From Pseudorasbora parva (lineage: Eukaryota > Chordata > Actinopteri > Cypriniformes > Gobionidae): a stretch of DNA of 64,000 nt. Made by a program: the position numbers and the translations under genes. Of the stretch, positions 32,675 through 45,800 are shown piece by piece (position 1 is the stretch's first letter; the number at the start of each line of letters is the position of its first letter). The stretch lies in NCBI RefSeq assembly GCF_024679245.1, contig NC_090188.1, positions 40,883,492 to 40,947,491 of the forward strand, given 5' to 3'. The notes under the pieces are model-generated. The model made no database searches. It had not been told where the DNA came from and was given only the letters and a program-made list of their open reading frames with translations.

Positions 32675-32692
32675 TTGGCGTCACGAACAGGA
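32675..32692 (+). other. Primer binding site
   Basis: TGGCGTCACGAACAGGAT begins two bases after the LTR. The leading TGG is complementary to a tRNA CCA end. Which tRNA is used was not determined. Confidence 0.7.
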
Positions 32693-33544
32693 TTGCATCT
32701 TCAGCCATTTGTCTGTCAATCAGGTAAGACTTTTTTCTTTCTAAATAGTTCTAAGTCTGCCTGATGATTATAGACATTGACTGAGACTGCTAAAAAGAAT
32801 TGTGTTATTTAAAATACCAGTTGTATTGCCAATGAATATATGTCAGACATAGTAAAAGTAAAATAATAATTTGATTTGATTTGGACTTTTAAGTTGCTCA
32901 GATCAGTGAACCTTTAAACAATATTTGAATGAAGCTGGGGTAAAAGTGGATCTTTGGTTAAAAGACCATTTAGTCAAATTTTCGGGAGAATAAGCCATAA
33001 GGCGATTCAGCAATTAGCTTGACATGACTGCGAGGTGGTGAAATGTGGCGACTCTGCTCTGGAAGTAGACTCTAAAATATTTCACACACTGAAGATCCGT
33101 GCTGTTACAGACAGACGGGGAAGGTGTCAAGCTGGACTAAAAGCAGTTTAAAGTGGCGGATCTGGACTCTAAAGGGGAGTCCTGTTTATAGAGAATCCTA
33201 AAACGTTTAAACATGCTGAAGTAGCTGAAATTGCGGGCATTCTGATTTTGACAGAAGCTGTTCAGTATTTGAGGAGGAGAAATTGATCTGAGTTCAACTG
33301 AACAAAGAAACTAAAACATTATTATAAAAAATAAAAAACCTAAAGGAAGAAATTTATCTGAGTGAAACTAAAATATGTGTTTTCTATATGAAAATATAAG
33401 AGAAATTTTCTTTTAACCTTTTCCCTCTTTTCTTTTGTTCCTTGAGTGTTTAGGAGAGAAAGGGAGAGAAGCAGGGAAGCACTCACCGCAGAACACACAC
33501 ATCCTCCACACACGCGCATACATACACAGTATATATAGCTTAGA

Positions 33545-33709
<165 letters not shown>

Positions 33710-33765
33710 TACCATAAGCCCTGCTGTTCTGAGACACAGATACAGAGTGACCAATAATTTGCAAA

Positions 33766-34911
33766 ATGACAGAAGGTGACTGTAACAGCAGAACAATTTC
33801 TGCATGGTATCTGGAAAAGAAGAACAAGAAGCAAGTTAAATTTTTGAAAAAAGGACTTGATATTAATGCATCCATGGATGAGCAGTTAAATTGGTTTAAG
33901 AGACAAAAAGACTCTATCAAGTTAATACCACACAAGTGTGAAAAACAGGTGGAAGAAGAAAGCCTTGGACCAGTTAATCCAATCCGTCTTGAGAATCCAG
34001 ACAAAGAATTATGGGTTGATGGATCCAGTTACTACGTTGATGGAAAACGACATACTGGATGGGCAGTTGTGGAGTCTGATGGAACTGTCGTGAAGAAGGG
34101 AGCTCTTTCTGGGAAGTTTTCAGCACAAGCAGCTGAACTCACAGCACTTACAGAAGCTCTTGAACTATCGGAAGGAGATCGAGTTAACATCTATACAGAT
34201 AGTCGTTATGCTTTCGGCGTGGTCCATGACTACCTTGCCCTTTGGAAAAGACGTGGACTCATCACTAGCAGTGGGAGCGAAATACAACATGCTTCCATAA
34301 TTCGTCGCCTGATTGCAGCATGCCACTTACCAAGAGAAGCAGCCGTGGTCAAAGTAAAATCACATCAATCTGACAAGTCCAAGGAAAGCCAAGGAAATTC
34401 TGCAGCTGATGCAGCAGCCAGAGAAGCGGCTTTACTCCCTCCTACTCCTGTCATCTTGGTTCGAGAAAACAGGAAAGACAATCCTGAACTCCATCTTTTG
34501 TCATATCAAACAGAGACAGATGAAGAGAAAGAACAATGGATAAAATCAGGAGCGAAAGAAGATGATCAGGGTATCTGGAGAATTCCAACAGGACAAGTGG
34601 TGATGCCGGTCGGCACAAGAAGAGAACTAATGCAGCTCTATCATGGAAAAGTGCATGCTGGAGCAAAAGCAATGAAAGCTCAAATCAGCGAGACATGGTG
34701 GTGGCCACGGATGATGAGAGACATTGATGATTATTGCAGGAGATGCTTGATCTGCATGAAAGCAAATGTGGGAAAACCTGTAAAGGTGCGAATGTCACAT
34801 GCACCAAGACCCACAGGGCCATGGACAAATCTCCAAATTGATTTCACAGGACCTTTGTCACCTAGTGAAGGGTACCTAGACAATGGAACTCACTTCTATC
34901 AAAGACAATAA
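33766..34911 (+). pseudogene. Deleted gag-pol: RNase H and truncated integrase
   Basis: The 381-residue frame starts with about 70 gag-like residues, then an RNase H domain with its acidic set D85, E124, D145 and D215. An integrase zinc-binding region follows (H293, H297, C327, C330), then the first core Asp D359. The next motif, DNGTHF with D372, follows after only 13 residues, where about 55-60 are usual, so most of the catalytic core is deleted. Protease and reverse transcriptase are missing upstream. The frame cannot encode a working polymerase or integrase. Confidence 0.85.
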
Positions 34912-35224
34912 CAAGCAATGGGATGAAAAACACACCACTACTGACATTCCACACATTCCCGAGTTAGGCAGTTTTGTTATGGTCAAACGTATTGCTAGGA
35001 AAGGTTTAGAACCTAGGTGGGAGGGACCATATGAGATACTCTTAACTACAGATACAAGTGTTTGCCTTAAAGGGAAGGGTGTAGGGACAGATAGATGGTA
35101 TCACTGGTCACAAGTTAAACCTTGTTTAGTGAATGAACCAAATGATAATGATGACTTATGGCCTGAAATTGAGCAATGTACATCCATTAGCTTTAAAGAT
35201 TGGGAACAAAGGAGTGATGTTTAA
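34883..35224 (+). pseudogene. Integrase C-terminal domain, out of frame
   Basis: In a different frame from the preceding piece, it carries RWEGPYEILLTT, the integrase C-terminal GPY/F-type motif, and WYHWSQVKPC. The second deletion or frameshift lies near 34883-34911. It ends 52 bases before the env start. Confidence 0.75.
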
Positions 35225-35275
35225 TTATTTTTCTGCTTCCATTTCAGGGATCATTCCCATTGACATTGATTAGAG

Positions 35276-37388
35276 ATGGTTGCAAGTTATTCTCGATACA
35301 CAACGATGATGGTATGCTTGTTTTTAATTTTACTTGGCATTTACCAAGGAAGCCAAGCTTTATGGACCCCTCAAGTTCAAGGAATCACTAGAAATGCAAC
35401 TTTGAAATCTGGCCAACATTTTACTTTACCCTTTATTTCCAAATGGGGATTATGGGATTGGGTGCCAAGTAATGATAAAGATCTTGCTAAATATCGTAAG
35501 GACATCTATGGTGGATGTAACTATCACCATCAATGTTACCACAGCAGAGTAATCTGGCCAGTGAAAGACGGGGGATATTCTAGTAGTGGTCAACGACGAG
35601 AAATTTGTTCAAGAGAACAATGTGAAATTGTGGGGTTAGACCTCATAACTTCTACTAATGTGGAAATTAACTTCATTTTGAACCATACTCACATGCTTAC
35701 AATATGGGATTCATTGGCTTTAGGGTGTATTTATCCCATAGTGTTGCCATGTGAAGGATTCCTAAGGGATACTGCCTCGAGAACGACAAGATTCAAGGGA
35801 AATTATGTAAGAGTATGGCATTCAGAAGATGAGAATGAATATTGTGAGACTGAACTAGAAACTGGGGAAATTGGACGGTGTTTTTATCTTTCTGCTGAAA
35901 AAACAAATAAAGCTAAAACATGCCCAACTACAAATATTGCACCAGCTCATGGTATCTTGTTAGCAAAAGAAACCAAAACCTTGATAAATGAAGCCCATAT
36001 GGTGAGACAACGTATCAATTATAATTTGATATCCCTTCTTACCGTTTATGATCAGTCATATTGTGGAAATTTCACACAAATAAGGAAATGGTTGGAAAAA
36101 GAAGTAAAATATTATACCTCTAAAGATCCATTGAATAGTCGAAGTCGTAAACCTAGGAGTATATGGGGAGACGTAGCGGGGGTATTTGGTTCTGTCAATT
36201 CAATAAGTAATACTGCGCAAATGAATCAATTAAGTGAACACTCAGTGGGTGGGAAAAATGACAGGAAAAGGACTCACTGAAGCTCTTAAAGGTTCTTTAC
36301 ATATCATAGCAGCAGGTCAACATCTTAACGATGCAGCAAAGGAATTGGCAGATGCATTAGTAAAATCATCTAATTTTGAGACACATCGTGCAGCATGTTT
36401 ATTCCTAGCTCAGAATTTAAAGGATCAAATGGTAGAGGATGTTCAAGTTATTCGAATGGGTAAAGTTCCTGAACGAATAGTGGAATCTTTGTTAGTGGTG
36501 TTTGGTAATCAACTCAATTTGACTTCTGCTAAACATATTCCATTAGTCAAAATTGCTATCGATGAAGACTCTTTGTCAGGTTCCGGTACATTACCTTTAT
36601 TTATGGTATGGCCTCAATATGGACAGCGCAATATAATGACAGTGAGACAATTCCAATCAATGGGCGTTAGACAAGGAAACTCTGTTATCAGATTAGGGAA
36701 AAATGGATATTGGGCTGAAGGCGAAACACCAATGATTTCTACCATAAACTGTTGTGTTGAGGAACATGAGTGGGTAATTTGCTCGTGTTCTACAATGCTT
36801 AGTCTATCCCTGAATGGATCTGCAGTTTGGGAAGTAGTTCCTTTAGATCAAGCCACAGGTGCATGGCAGGTGTCAGAAGCACAGTGGTGTATATTACATG
36901 ATGGAATAAGTGAGACTATGATATATGGAGGGAAGTTGTGTCCAATTCCTCCTGATCCATTTTGCGTTGAGATTCTCTATCCTCTTCAATTGGATGGAAT
37001 CCATGTTCCACATGTCCAATTGTTGAACTTAGACCCACAATAGTGGAATAATGATTTAGTAGAGGAAAGGAATTATGAACTCTTTGAAATGGTTAAAAGA
37101 GTTAAGGAGAGTGTTAAAGCAGCTCAAGAAGAGGGAATTCAAGCAATGGGTCATGTTATTGTAGCGAATGGAGTAGCTAAATTGCTGTCTGAGAAGAAAT
37201 TAGCACAAATTCCGGGGGATTTATCCTGGTCGGAATGGATAGTTCTGATTACGGTTGGAGTTTTTGTGTTTCTGTTAGTGATACAACTCATAAAATGTGT
37301 TACTAGAAGGAAAAGTACCAAACCTGTTAGATTGGTTATTTCTAACCATGTGGATAAAACAGAGAATAGGAAATTCAGAGTCAAATAG
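35276..37388 (+). pseudogene. Retroviral envelope gene with frameshift and internal stop
   Basis: The first frame (35276-36280, 334 residues) has an N-terminal hydrophobic signal segment, a Cys-containing surface region and a furin-type basic site ending at R294, followed by a small-residue-rich stretch resembling a fusion peptide. The reading shifts to another frame near 36234-36280, around a run of A residues. That frame stops at TAG 37041-37043, although the same frame stays open after it. The last part (37089-37388) has a transmembrane segment at about residues 50-70 followed by a basic cytoplasmic tail. As it stands no full envelope can be made. Confidence 0.85.
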
Positions 37389-37805
37389 GAGATTTTACAC
37401 ACTACACTGCTTACAGAATATAACCTCACAAACAATCAACATCTGCTTACTGATTCACAACCCCAAGGGATAGGAATTCTTTAACATCAACGTTTATGTT
37501 TGTTTGTTATTTTGACCAGGAACTGGAGGAGTTCAGGGCCCGAACGAGTCCAGGCACTGGTGAAGATTCATTAGTTTTTACTTTCTTGGAAGATTGGGGT
37601 TCCTATTAAATGCATACACATAGACGTTAAATGACACATATCTCGGGAACATAACATGGGTTTGGGTTCTTTGTTTCTTTTTGTTTTTTTTCCATTTCTG
37701 TTCTTCTGTCCTTGTTTATTTCTTCGTCTGCTATTCTTCTTTCTCGCTATCACTTCAATAGGTTGGCTACCTGGGTGATGGTGTGGAACGGACGGCCGTA
37801 GTTCC

Positions 37806-37818
37806 AGAAGAAGGGAGA
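37806..37818 (+). other. Polypurine tract
   Basis: agaagaagggaga abuts the 3' LTR and would prime plus-strand DNA synthesis. Confidence 0.8.
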
Positions 37819-38454
37819 TGTAGATCGAAATTTTACTGTTTAATATTATTTTGTATTATTAGTATGTATAATCAGTTAATATCATGTATTTGTATTATTA
37901 TTCTTTACTAATATTCATTATCATTTGTATAATCATTATTATTTAGTCAGAATGAGTCTGAGCAAAGGAGTGTGAAGGACATGGAGAGGAGATAATTTTG
38001 AACACAGGAATATGTAGCATAAGTTTTCCAATTATGCACATGTGACTGTAATTCTCTGTAAGGAAGTATTGTGTAGCATGATGTTGTTTTCCTACCAATG
38101 CATATGACACATGTCACAAGTTCTGTATAAGACATATTTTGAACAATGAACAACAAGTTTCTCTATGCATATGTTCTAGGGTATATTATGCCGCGTGAAA
38201 GCACGAGGTATAGCGCAAACAACCTGTTTATCTAGTAATACAATTGATTTCTCTGTCTGAGCAACCTATAAAATCCAAACTGGGTGTCCAGGAGGACAGA
38301 GAAAGCTGGAATGAAGATCATCTCCTAGGAAAATTGTCTTTCTCTCCTATGTCTGATATAAAATTATATAAAATAAATCTCTTGGCAAAATAACTGGTGT
38401 CCGGTCCTGTGAATTAAACTACCACGGGGGAAAAGCTTAATTTTTAAGTCTACA
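37819..38454 (+). repeat. 3' LTR of the provirus
   Basis: Same length (636 bp) as the 5' LTR, with TATA at 38267-38273 and AATAAA at 38372-38377. Confidence 0.92.
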
Positions 38455-38960
38455 ACCCACTACGCCGACCCGCCGTCCATTCCCCTTAATCTAGCAACCA
38501 CAAGCCACGCATACCCACACCAGAAAGGTATTCGGGGAAACCCGACCTTTTCAGATCATTGTTGACCAGATGCTCCGTGTTTTTCTCATTAAAGCAGATT
38601 ACATTCCCTACTGAGACTTCGAGAGTGGCACTGGTGTTAACTTTGGTACGTGTGGCTTGGAGGGGAATGGCGGTGTGGACCAATAACCATACGTGCTGCT
38701 CCTCATTCCAGGCACTCTCTGAGGAAATGAGGCGGATCTTTGACCACGCAGTAGTGGGTCACGAGGCGGCCCGGAGGCTCATGATCTGCCTCCAGACCCT
38801 CAACCCATCTCAGACTACATGATTGAATTTTGCACCCTGGCTACTGAGTGCCAATAAAACGAGGAGGCGCAGTGGGATATGTTCCTGCATGGGCTGGCTG
38901 ACCGTGTTCACAAGAAGATCTACGCCATCGAGTTACCCAGAGACTTGAGTGCACTTAGCA

Positions 38961-39210
38961 CGTCATGATTTTGCCGCGTCCTTGTTTTCCTGAGACCAAT
39001 GTGCTTCAATGATGACCCTGGGACAACAATTGCCTTAGCCAATCTGCGTTTGTGACGTCATCACCACGAGACTTGCGCCCCCTCCCCCCCCTGCCTGCAG
39101 AGTCCGCCAAATTTAAAAAATAAAAAAAAACAACAACAACCGCCTCTGCAGTGCGCATTGCAGACAGTGCGTGCGTGCATCGTGCCTGCCAAAAGCACAG
39201 CAGTTACAAG
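38961..39210 (+). promoter_or_regulatory. Candidate promoter and 5' UTR exon of the MULE transposase gene
   Basis: A CCAAT box (39039-39043) and a perfect CRE TGACGTCA (39053-39060) lie about 150 bases before a strong splice donor, TTACAAG|GTAAGT (39210/39211). The next acceptor in the same orientation is at 42829, just before the transposase ATG. This suggests a non-coding first exon ending at 39210, with the 67-bp satellite in its intron. Transcript support is unavailable. Confidence 0.45.
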
Positions 39211-39640
39211 GTAAGTCAAATGATTTAAAAAACTAAATTATAATATTAGTGTACAGCAGTATGCTACTATGACATTAGTTTGCATTTGCGAGTGAATTGT
39301 CAGATTACCAGCCAAGATTAATCACCATTGCTACATTGAACAGGACTAACGTTACAGACTGTGTAGGTTAAGTGATAACGTTACATATATATGGGTGCCA
39401 GTGACACAGCAAAGGTTCTTAAAATCTCTTTAATTAGCATCTAAGCGCAAAAATCTGTTGCGTTCAGTTGCATCTTAACAGCACTAACGTTACTTTGCGC
39501 GCAGCTCGGTCCAACAGACTGTACCGTTAACATTAACGTTACAGCGCCACGCGATTGACTCGCTGCGAGCTCCAGGTAACGTAGAAGTGTTTAATTTAGC
39601 TTATTTATCAGTATTATCTTATATCACCGATTTATTCTTA
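39211..39640. other. Probable intron, no element recognised
   Basis: Contains repeated acgttac motifs but no gene or clear transposon end. Confidence 0.4.
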
Positions 39641-42600
39641 CATGATGTTGTCTTCAGACCATCATATGCATATGTTGACCTCAGGTCATCACTGACTGAT
39701 TCTGTTACATGATGTTGTCTTCAGACCATCATATGCATATGTTGACCTCAGGTCATCACTGATTGATTCTGTTACATGATGTTGTCTTCAGACCATCATA
39801 TGCATATGTTGACCTCAGGTCATCACTGATTGATTCTGTTACACGATGTTGTCTTCAGACCATCATATGCATATGTTGACCTCAGGTCATCACTGACTGA
39901 TTCTGTTACACGATGTTGTCTTCAGACCATCATATGCATATGTTGACCTCAGGTCATCACTGATTGATTCTGTTACACGATGTTGTCTTCAGACCATCAT
40001 ATGCATATGTTGACCTCAGGTCATCACTGATTGATTCTGTTACATGATGTTGTCTTCAGACCATCATATGCATATGTTGACCTCAATTCATCACTGACTG
40101 ATTCTGTTACATGATGTTGTCTTCAGACCATCATATGCATATGTTGACCTCAGGTCATCACTGATTGATTCTGTTACACGATGTTGTCTTCAGACCATCA
40201 TATGCATATGTTGACCTCAGGTCATCACTGATTGATTCTGTTACATGATGTTGTCTTCAGACCATCATATGCATATGTTGACCTCAGGTCATCACTGACT
40301 GATTCTGTTACATGATGTTGTCTTCAGACCATCATATGCATATGTTGGCCTCAAGTCATCACTGACTGATTCTGTTACATGATGTTGTCTTCAGACCATC
40401 ATATGCATATGTTGACCTCAGGTCATCACTGACTGATTCTGTTACATGATGTTGTCTTCAGACCATCATATGCATATGTTGACCTCAGGTCATCACTGAC
40501 TGATTCTGTTACATGATGTTGTCTTCAGACCATCATATGCATATGTTGGCCTCAAGTCATCACTGATTGATTCTGTTACATGATGTTGTCTTCAGACCAT
40601 CATATGCATATGTTGACCTCAGGTCATCACTGACTGATTCTGTTACATGATGTTGTCTTCAGACCATCATATGCATATGTTGGCCTCAAGTCATCGCTGA
40701 TTGATTCTGTTACATGATGTTGTCTTCAGACCATCATATGCATATGTTGGCCTCAAGTCATCGCTGATTGATTCTGTTACATGATGTTGTCTTCAGACCA
40801 TCATATCCATATGCTGACCTCAAGTCATCGCTGATTGATTCTGTTACATGATGTTGTCTTCAGACCATCATATGCATATGTTGGCCTCAAGTCATCACTG
40901 ATTGATTCTGTTACATGATGTTGTCTTCAGACCATCATATGCAAATGTTGACCTCAGGTCATCACTGATTGATTCTGTTACACGATGTTGTCTTCAGACC
41001 ATCATATGCATATGTTGACCTCAGGTCATCACTGATTGATTCTGTTACACGATGTTGTCTTCAGACCATCATATGCATATGTTGACCTCAGGTCATCACT
41101 GACTGATTCTGTTACATGATGTTGTCTTCAGACCATCATATGCATATGTTGACCTCAGGTCATCACTGATTGATTCTGTTACATTATGTTGTCTTCAGAC
41201 CATCATATGCATATGTTGACCTCAGGTCATCACTGACTGATTCTGTTACATGATGTTGTCTTCAGACCATCATATGCATATGTTGACCTCAAGTCATCAC
41301 TGATTGATTCTGTTACATGATGTTGTCTTCCGACCATCATATGCATATGTTGACCTCAGGTCATCACTGACTGATTCTGTTACATGATGTTGTCTTCAGA
41401 CCATCATATGCATATGTTGACCTCAAGTCATCACTGACTGATTCTGTTACATGATGTTGTCTTCAGACCATCATATGCATATGTTGACCTCAGGTCATCA
41501 CTGACTGATTCTGTTACATGATGTTGTCTTCAGACCATCATATGCATATGTTGACCTCAAGTCATCACTGACTGATTCTGTTACATGATGTTGTCTTCAG
41601 ACCATCATATGCATATGTTGACCTCAGGTCATCACTGACTGATTCTGTTACATGATGTTGTCTTCAGACCATCATATGCATATGTTGACCTCAGGTCATC
41701 ACTGACTGATTCTGTTACATGATGTTGTCTTCAGACCATCATATGCATATGTTGACCTCAAGTCATCACTGACTGATTCTGTTACATGATGTTGTCTTCA
41801 GACCATCATATGCATATGTTGACCTCAGGTCATCACTGACTGATTCTGTTACATGATGTTGTCTTCAGACCATCATATGCATATGTTGACCTCAAGTCAT
41901 CACTGACTGATTCTGTTACATGATGTTGTCTTCAGACCATCATATGCATATGTTGACCTCAGGTCATCACTGACTGATTCTGTTACATGATGTTGTCTTC
42001 AGACCATCATATGCATATGTTGACCTCAGGTCATCACTGACTGATTCTGTTACATGATGTTGTCTTCAGACCATCATATGCATATGTTGACCTCAAGTCA
42101 TCACTGACTGATTCTGTTACATGATGTTGTCTTCAGACCATCATATGCATATGTTGACCTCAGGTCATCACTGACTGATTCTGTTACATGATGTTGTCTT
42201 CAGACCATCATATGCATATGTTGACCTCAAGTCATCACTGATTGATTCTGTTACATGATGTTGTCTTCAGACCATCATATGCATATGTTGACCTCAAGTC
42301 ATCACTGACTGATTCTGTTACATGATGTTGTCTTCAGACCATCATATGCATATGTTGACCTCAGGTCATCACTGACTGATTCTGTTACATGATGTTGTCT
42401 TCAGACCATCATATGCATATGTTGACCTCAAGTCATCACTGATTGATTCTGTTACATGATGTTGTCTTCAGACCATCATATGCATATGTTGACCTCAAGT
42501 CATCACTGACTGATTCTGTTACATGATGTTGTCTTCAGACCATCATATGCATATGTTGACCTCAGGTCATCACTGACTGATTCTGTTACATGATGTTGTC

Positions 42601-42693
42601 TTCAGACCATCATATGCATATGTTGACCTCAGGTCATCACTGACTGATTCTGTTACATGATGTTGTCTTCAGACCATCATATGCATATGTTGG
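39640..42693. repeat. 67-bp satellite array, about 45 units
   Basis: The unit starts gatgttgtcttcagaccatc and continues atatgcatatgttgacctca, ggtcatcactgactgattct, gttacat. Repeat starts at 39644 and 42659 are exactly 45 periods apart, so there is essentially no length variation. A few positions alternate between units (acatg/acacg, gact/gatt, caggtca/caagtca). Each unit carries the palindromes ATATGCATAT and TGACCTCAGGTCA. Not CRISPR: there are no variable spacers. Confidence 0.98.
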
Positions 42694-42848
42694 CTTGTAC
42701 GTAACATCTCCATTTTACTCCAATGTTTAGAAAAAAAGCTTACAGTAATATTGGATTGCTTTCTTGATATCATCATGGATTTGGATGGATTGTTTTTTGT
42801 CTAATTGTTTGTGTTTCTTTGCTTTTTAGGGGTTTTTTTACATCAAAA

Positions 42849-45800
42849 ATGGAGGAATTTATAAAGACATCTGTATACAAAGAGGAGAGATTTAAAGGAA
42901 ATAAAAAAGAGACACGTATAACAGTCCATGTTTTAGAAAAGGATTCGGCTGCTCATGAATTTATTCAAGAACGGCTTGCTGCCATAAACACTTCCAAAGA
43001 TGCTAACTTCAGGAGTGTGAATTCTGCAAGTCTGCAAAATCAGAAAAATGGATATTTCTTGTTTACATGCAAACGTTCTGGAGCACACACACCCCGAAGT
43101 CGAAGGGCCAAAGGATGTAAGGCCTATGTTTCCTTTAAAAAGAGGACTGACTGGCTCAACAAACTGGTTCTAGTGGAAAGGATTTATAGCATTCATTCAG
43201 GACATGACCCAACAAGTTCTTCTGAGGGTCACTCAGAAAAAATTTGTCCAGAGCTAGTGAAGTACATTCAAGATCTAATATCTCTTGGTGTTAAACCAGA
43301 TACAGTTCTCTTAAAATCCCACGAATGGTCAAAGGAAAAGGGGCATACTGATCTCAACAACCGAGCATATTTTGTTACCCCAAAAGACATTGAAAATATC
43401 CGGACATGCATGATGCGAAAAAATCAGCTACACAAAGATGATGCCAGTAGCACAACACAACTTCTTGAGGGCCCTTTCAGAGACTCTGTTGTTTTCTATC
43501 AGCCTCACAGTCATCTAACTGATCTTGTCATAGTTCTTCAAACACCATCCATGAGAGATAACCTAGAAGAATATGGAAGAGAGATTGTGTTTATGGACGC
43601 AACACATGGTGTCAACCAGTATGGCTTTCCTTTATTCACATTAGTTGTCAGGGACAGTCATGGTCATGGCATACCTGTTGCCTATATCATCTTGGGAAAT
43701 GAAAAGCAGGCCACACTTCAGCTGGCACTACAGAAGCTGAAACCAACATTTTCTGTAGCTCCAACGTAATACAAACATTATTCAATAATGGTAGTTCACC
43801 CAAAACTGTAAATTCTATCATTTACTCTCCCTCAAGTTGTTCCAGCTTTGTTATGCTGAATACAAAAGAAGAAATTATGAAGAATGTTTGTAGTCAAGCA
43901 GATCCAAGCAACCATTGACTACCATAGTATTTTCCCCCTACTATGGTAGTCAATGGTTGCGCTATCTGCTTGATTACAAACATTCTTCATAATTTCTTCT
44001 TTTGTATTCAGCATAACAAAGCTGGAACAACTTGAGGGAGAGTAAATGATGACAGAATTGACAGTTTTGGGTGATATATATTTTTAAAATTTAACTTTTT
44101 ATGCATGCCTTTATTTCAGGTTCATGAAAGTCAGGTTTTGAAGTCAGCTTAATTACAAGTTAATATTTTTTTTCTATGACTAGTTGTTTGACTACAGTGC
44201 ATCTATTTTTTATTTATTTGTCTAAATCACCTAAATGAGTGCATCACAAATGCATTTAAAACACTATATTTTGATCACACACAATTGATTCACAGGAAGG
44301 ATGTCCATGAACACATGGCTTCACACATTACACTAAATGTGTAATTATATATTTTTTACTATTTGCATAGAGAACAATCTTGCAATGAAGAAAAAAACTT
44401 TGTTTTCTTAAAGGGATAGTTCACCCAAAAATGAGCCTGTGATGTTTATCTGCTCACCTACAGGGCATCCAAGATGTAGGTGTGTTTGTTTCTTCAGTAG
44501 AACACAAATGAAGATTTTTAACTGTTGCTCGTATAATGCATAGAGCTCCTTATAATTCTAATTAGACCCCATTGGCATGCATTATACGAGCAACTGAAGA
44601 AACAAACACACCTACATCTTGGATGCCCTGGGGGTAAGCAGATAAACACCAAATGTTCATTTTTGGGTGAACTATCCCTTTAACTGCATTCTATGATTAC
44701 TTGCTGTAGATATAAATCTTAGTGCATTTACAATGTACAGAATGATTTCAAATTTGAATTAGTAACTTCTAAAGATTTTCTCTGCCTCTCACCTTATGTA
44801 AGCATGTATTTATTTTCGTAGGTGCTTTATGGTTGATAAAGACCAGGCTGAAATCAATGCCATCCGTAAGGTATTCAGCGACTCAGACGTTCTCCTTTGT
44901 TGGTACCATGTAACCCAAGTAAGTACTGTTAAGATTAAATGACTGCTTAGATTTTTGCTCCTTTTGAACGAATAATATAAGTCTATTTTATTGTAAAGTT
45001 GTAATTGTAAACACATGGCACAAACAGTTTTAGGATTTACAGCAGGTAGTTATTATTATATTTATTTATCTACAGTGGCTAATGAATCAGTAGATAGAAA
45101 AACTCATTTTGCCTTGCAAAATAAGGTAGATACAACATAATACAACAATATAATTACTCTAGATTATCTGGGTGTTAAACCCCAATGTAGGTTCACACCA
45201 GTCTGCCATTCTTTGTCTTTGGAGAAGTTCCAGACATATTTTATTTACAGTTCAGGAGGGGCACGTTATCAGAAACTTGCCATCAGCAATTATCGTGTCT
45301 ATTCTATCACCATGAGAGGAAGACTATGCAAGAAACTAAATAAGATATCATACAAAAATGCATGTTATTTTTTATTTAGTGCTGTCCTGAATTAGATATT
45401 TTATATAAATGATATTTACATATAGTCCACAATGCGACAATAAAAAAAAAGTTTAATTTCTTAAAATGACCCCATTCAAAAGTTTATGAATCTTTAATTC
45501 TCAATAATGTGTTGTTCTCTATATGATCCATGGCTTTGTGTGTGTTTTGTGATGGTTGTTTTTTTTAATCTCTTGTTTGTTCTAAGCCGTTATACTGCCC
45601 AATGTTCTTCAGAAAAATCCCCCAGCTCCTGCACATTCTTCAGTTTTAAGCATCTTCTGCATATTTGAACTTTGAAATTGTACTTAATTGGTAAGTATCT
45701 CCTGTTGCTTCTGAAGGGCAGTAGTACTACATTGGTAAAATTTATACCCATACAAAATAAGAACTCTTCAACCTAGCTTTAAACAAAAGTGAATGCGTTG

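Noticed and set aside
39640..42693. CRISPR-like regular repeat
   Set aside because: The 67-bp units are directly adjacent and nearly identical; there are no variable spacers, and this is vertebrate DNA.
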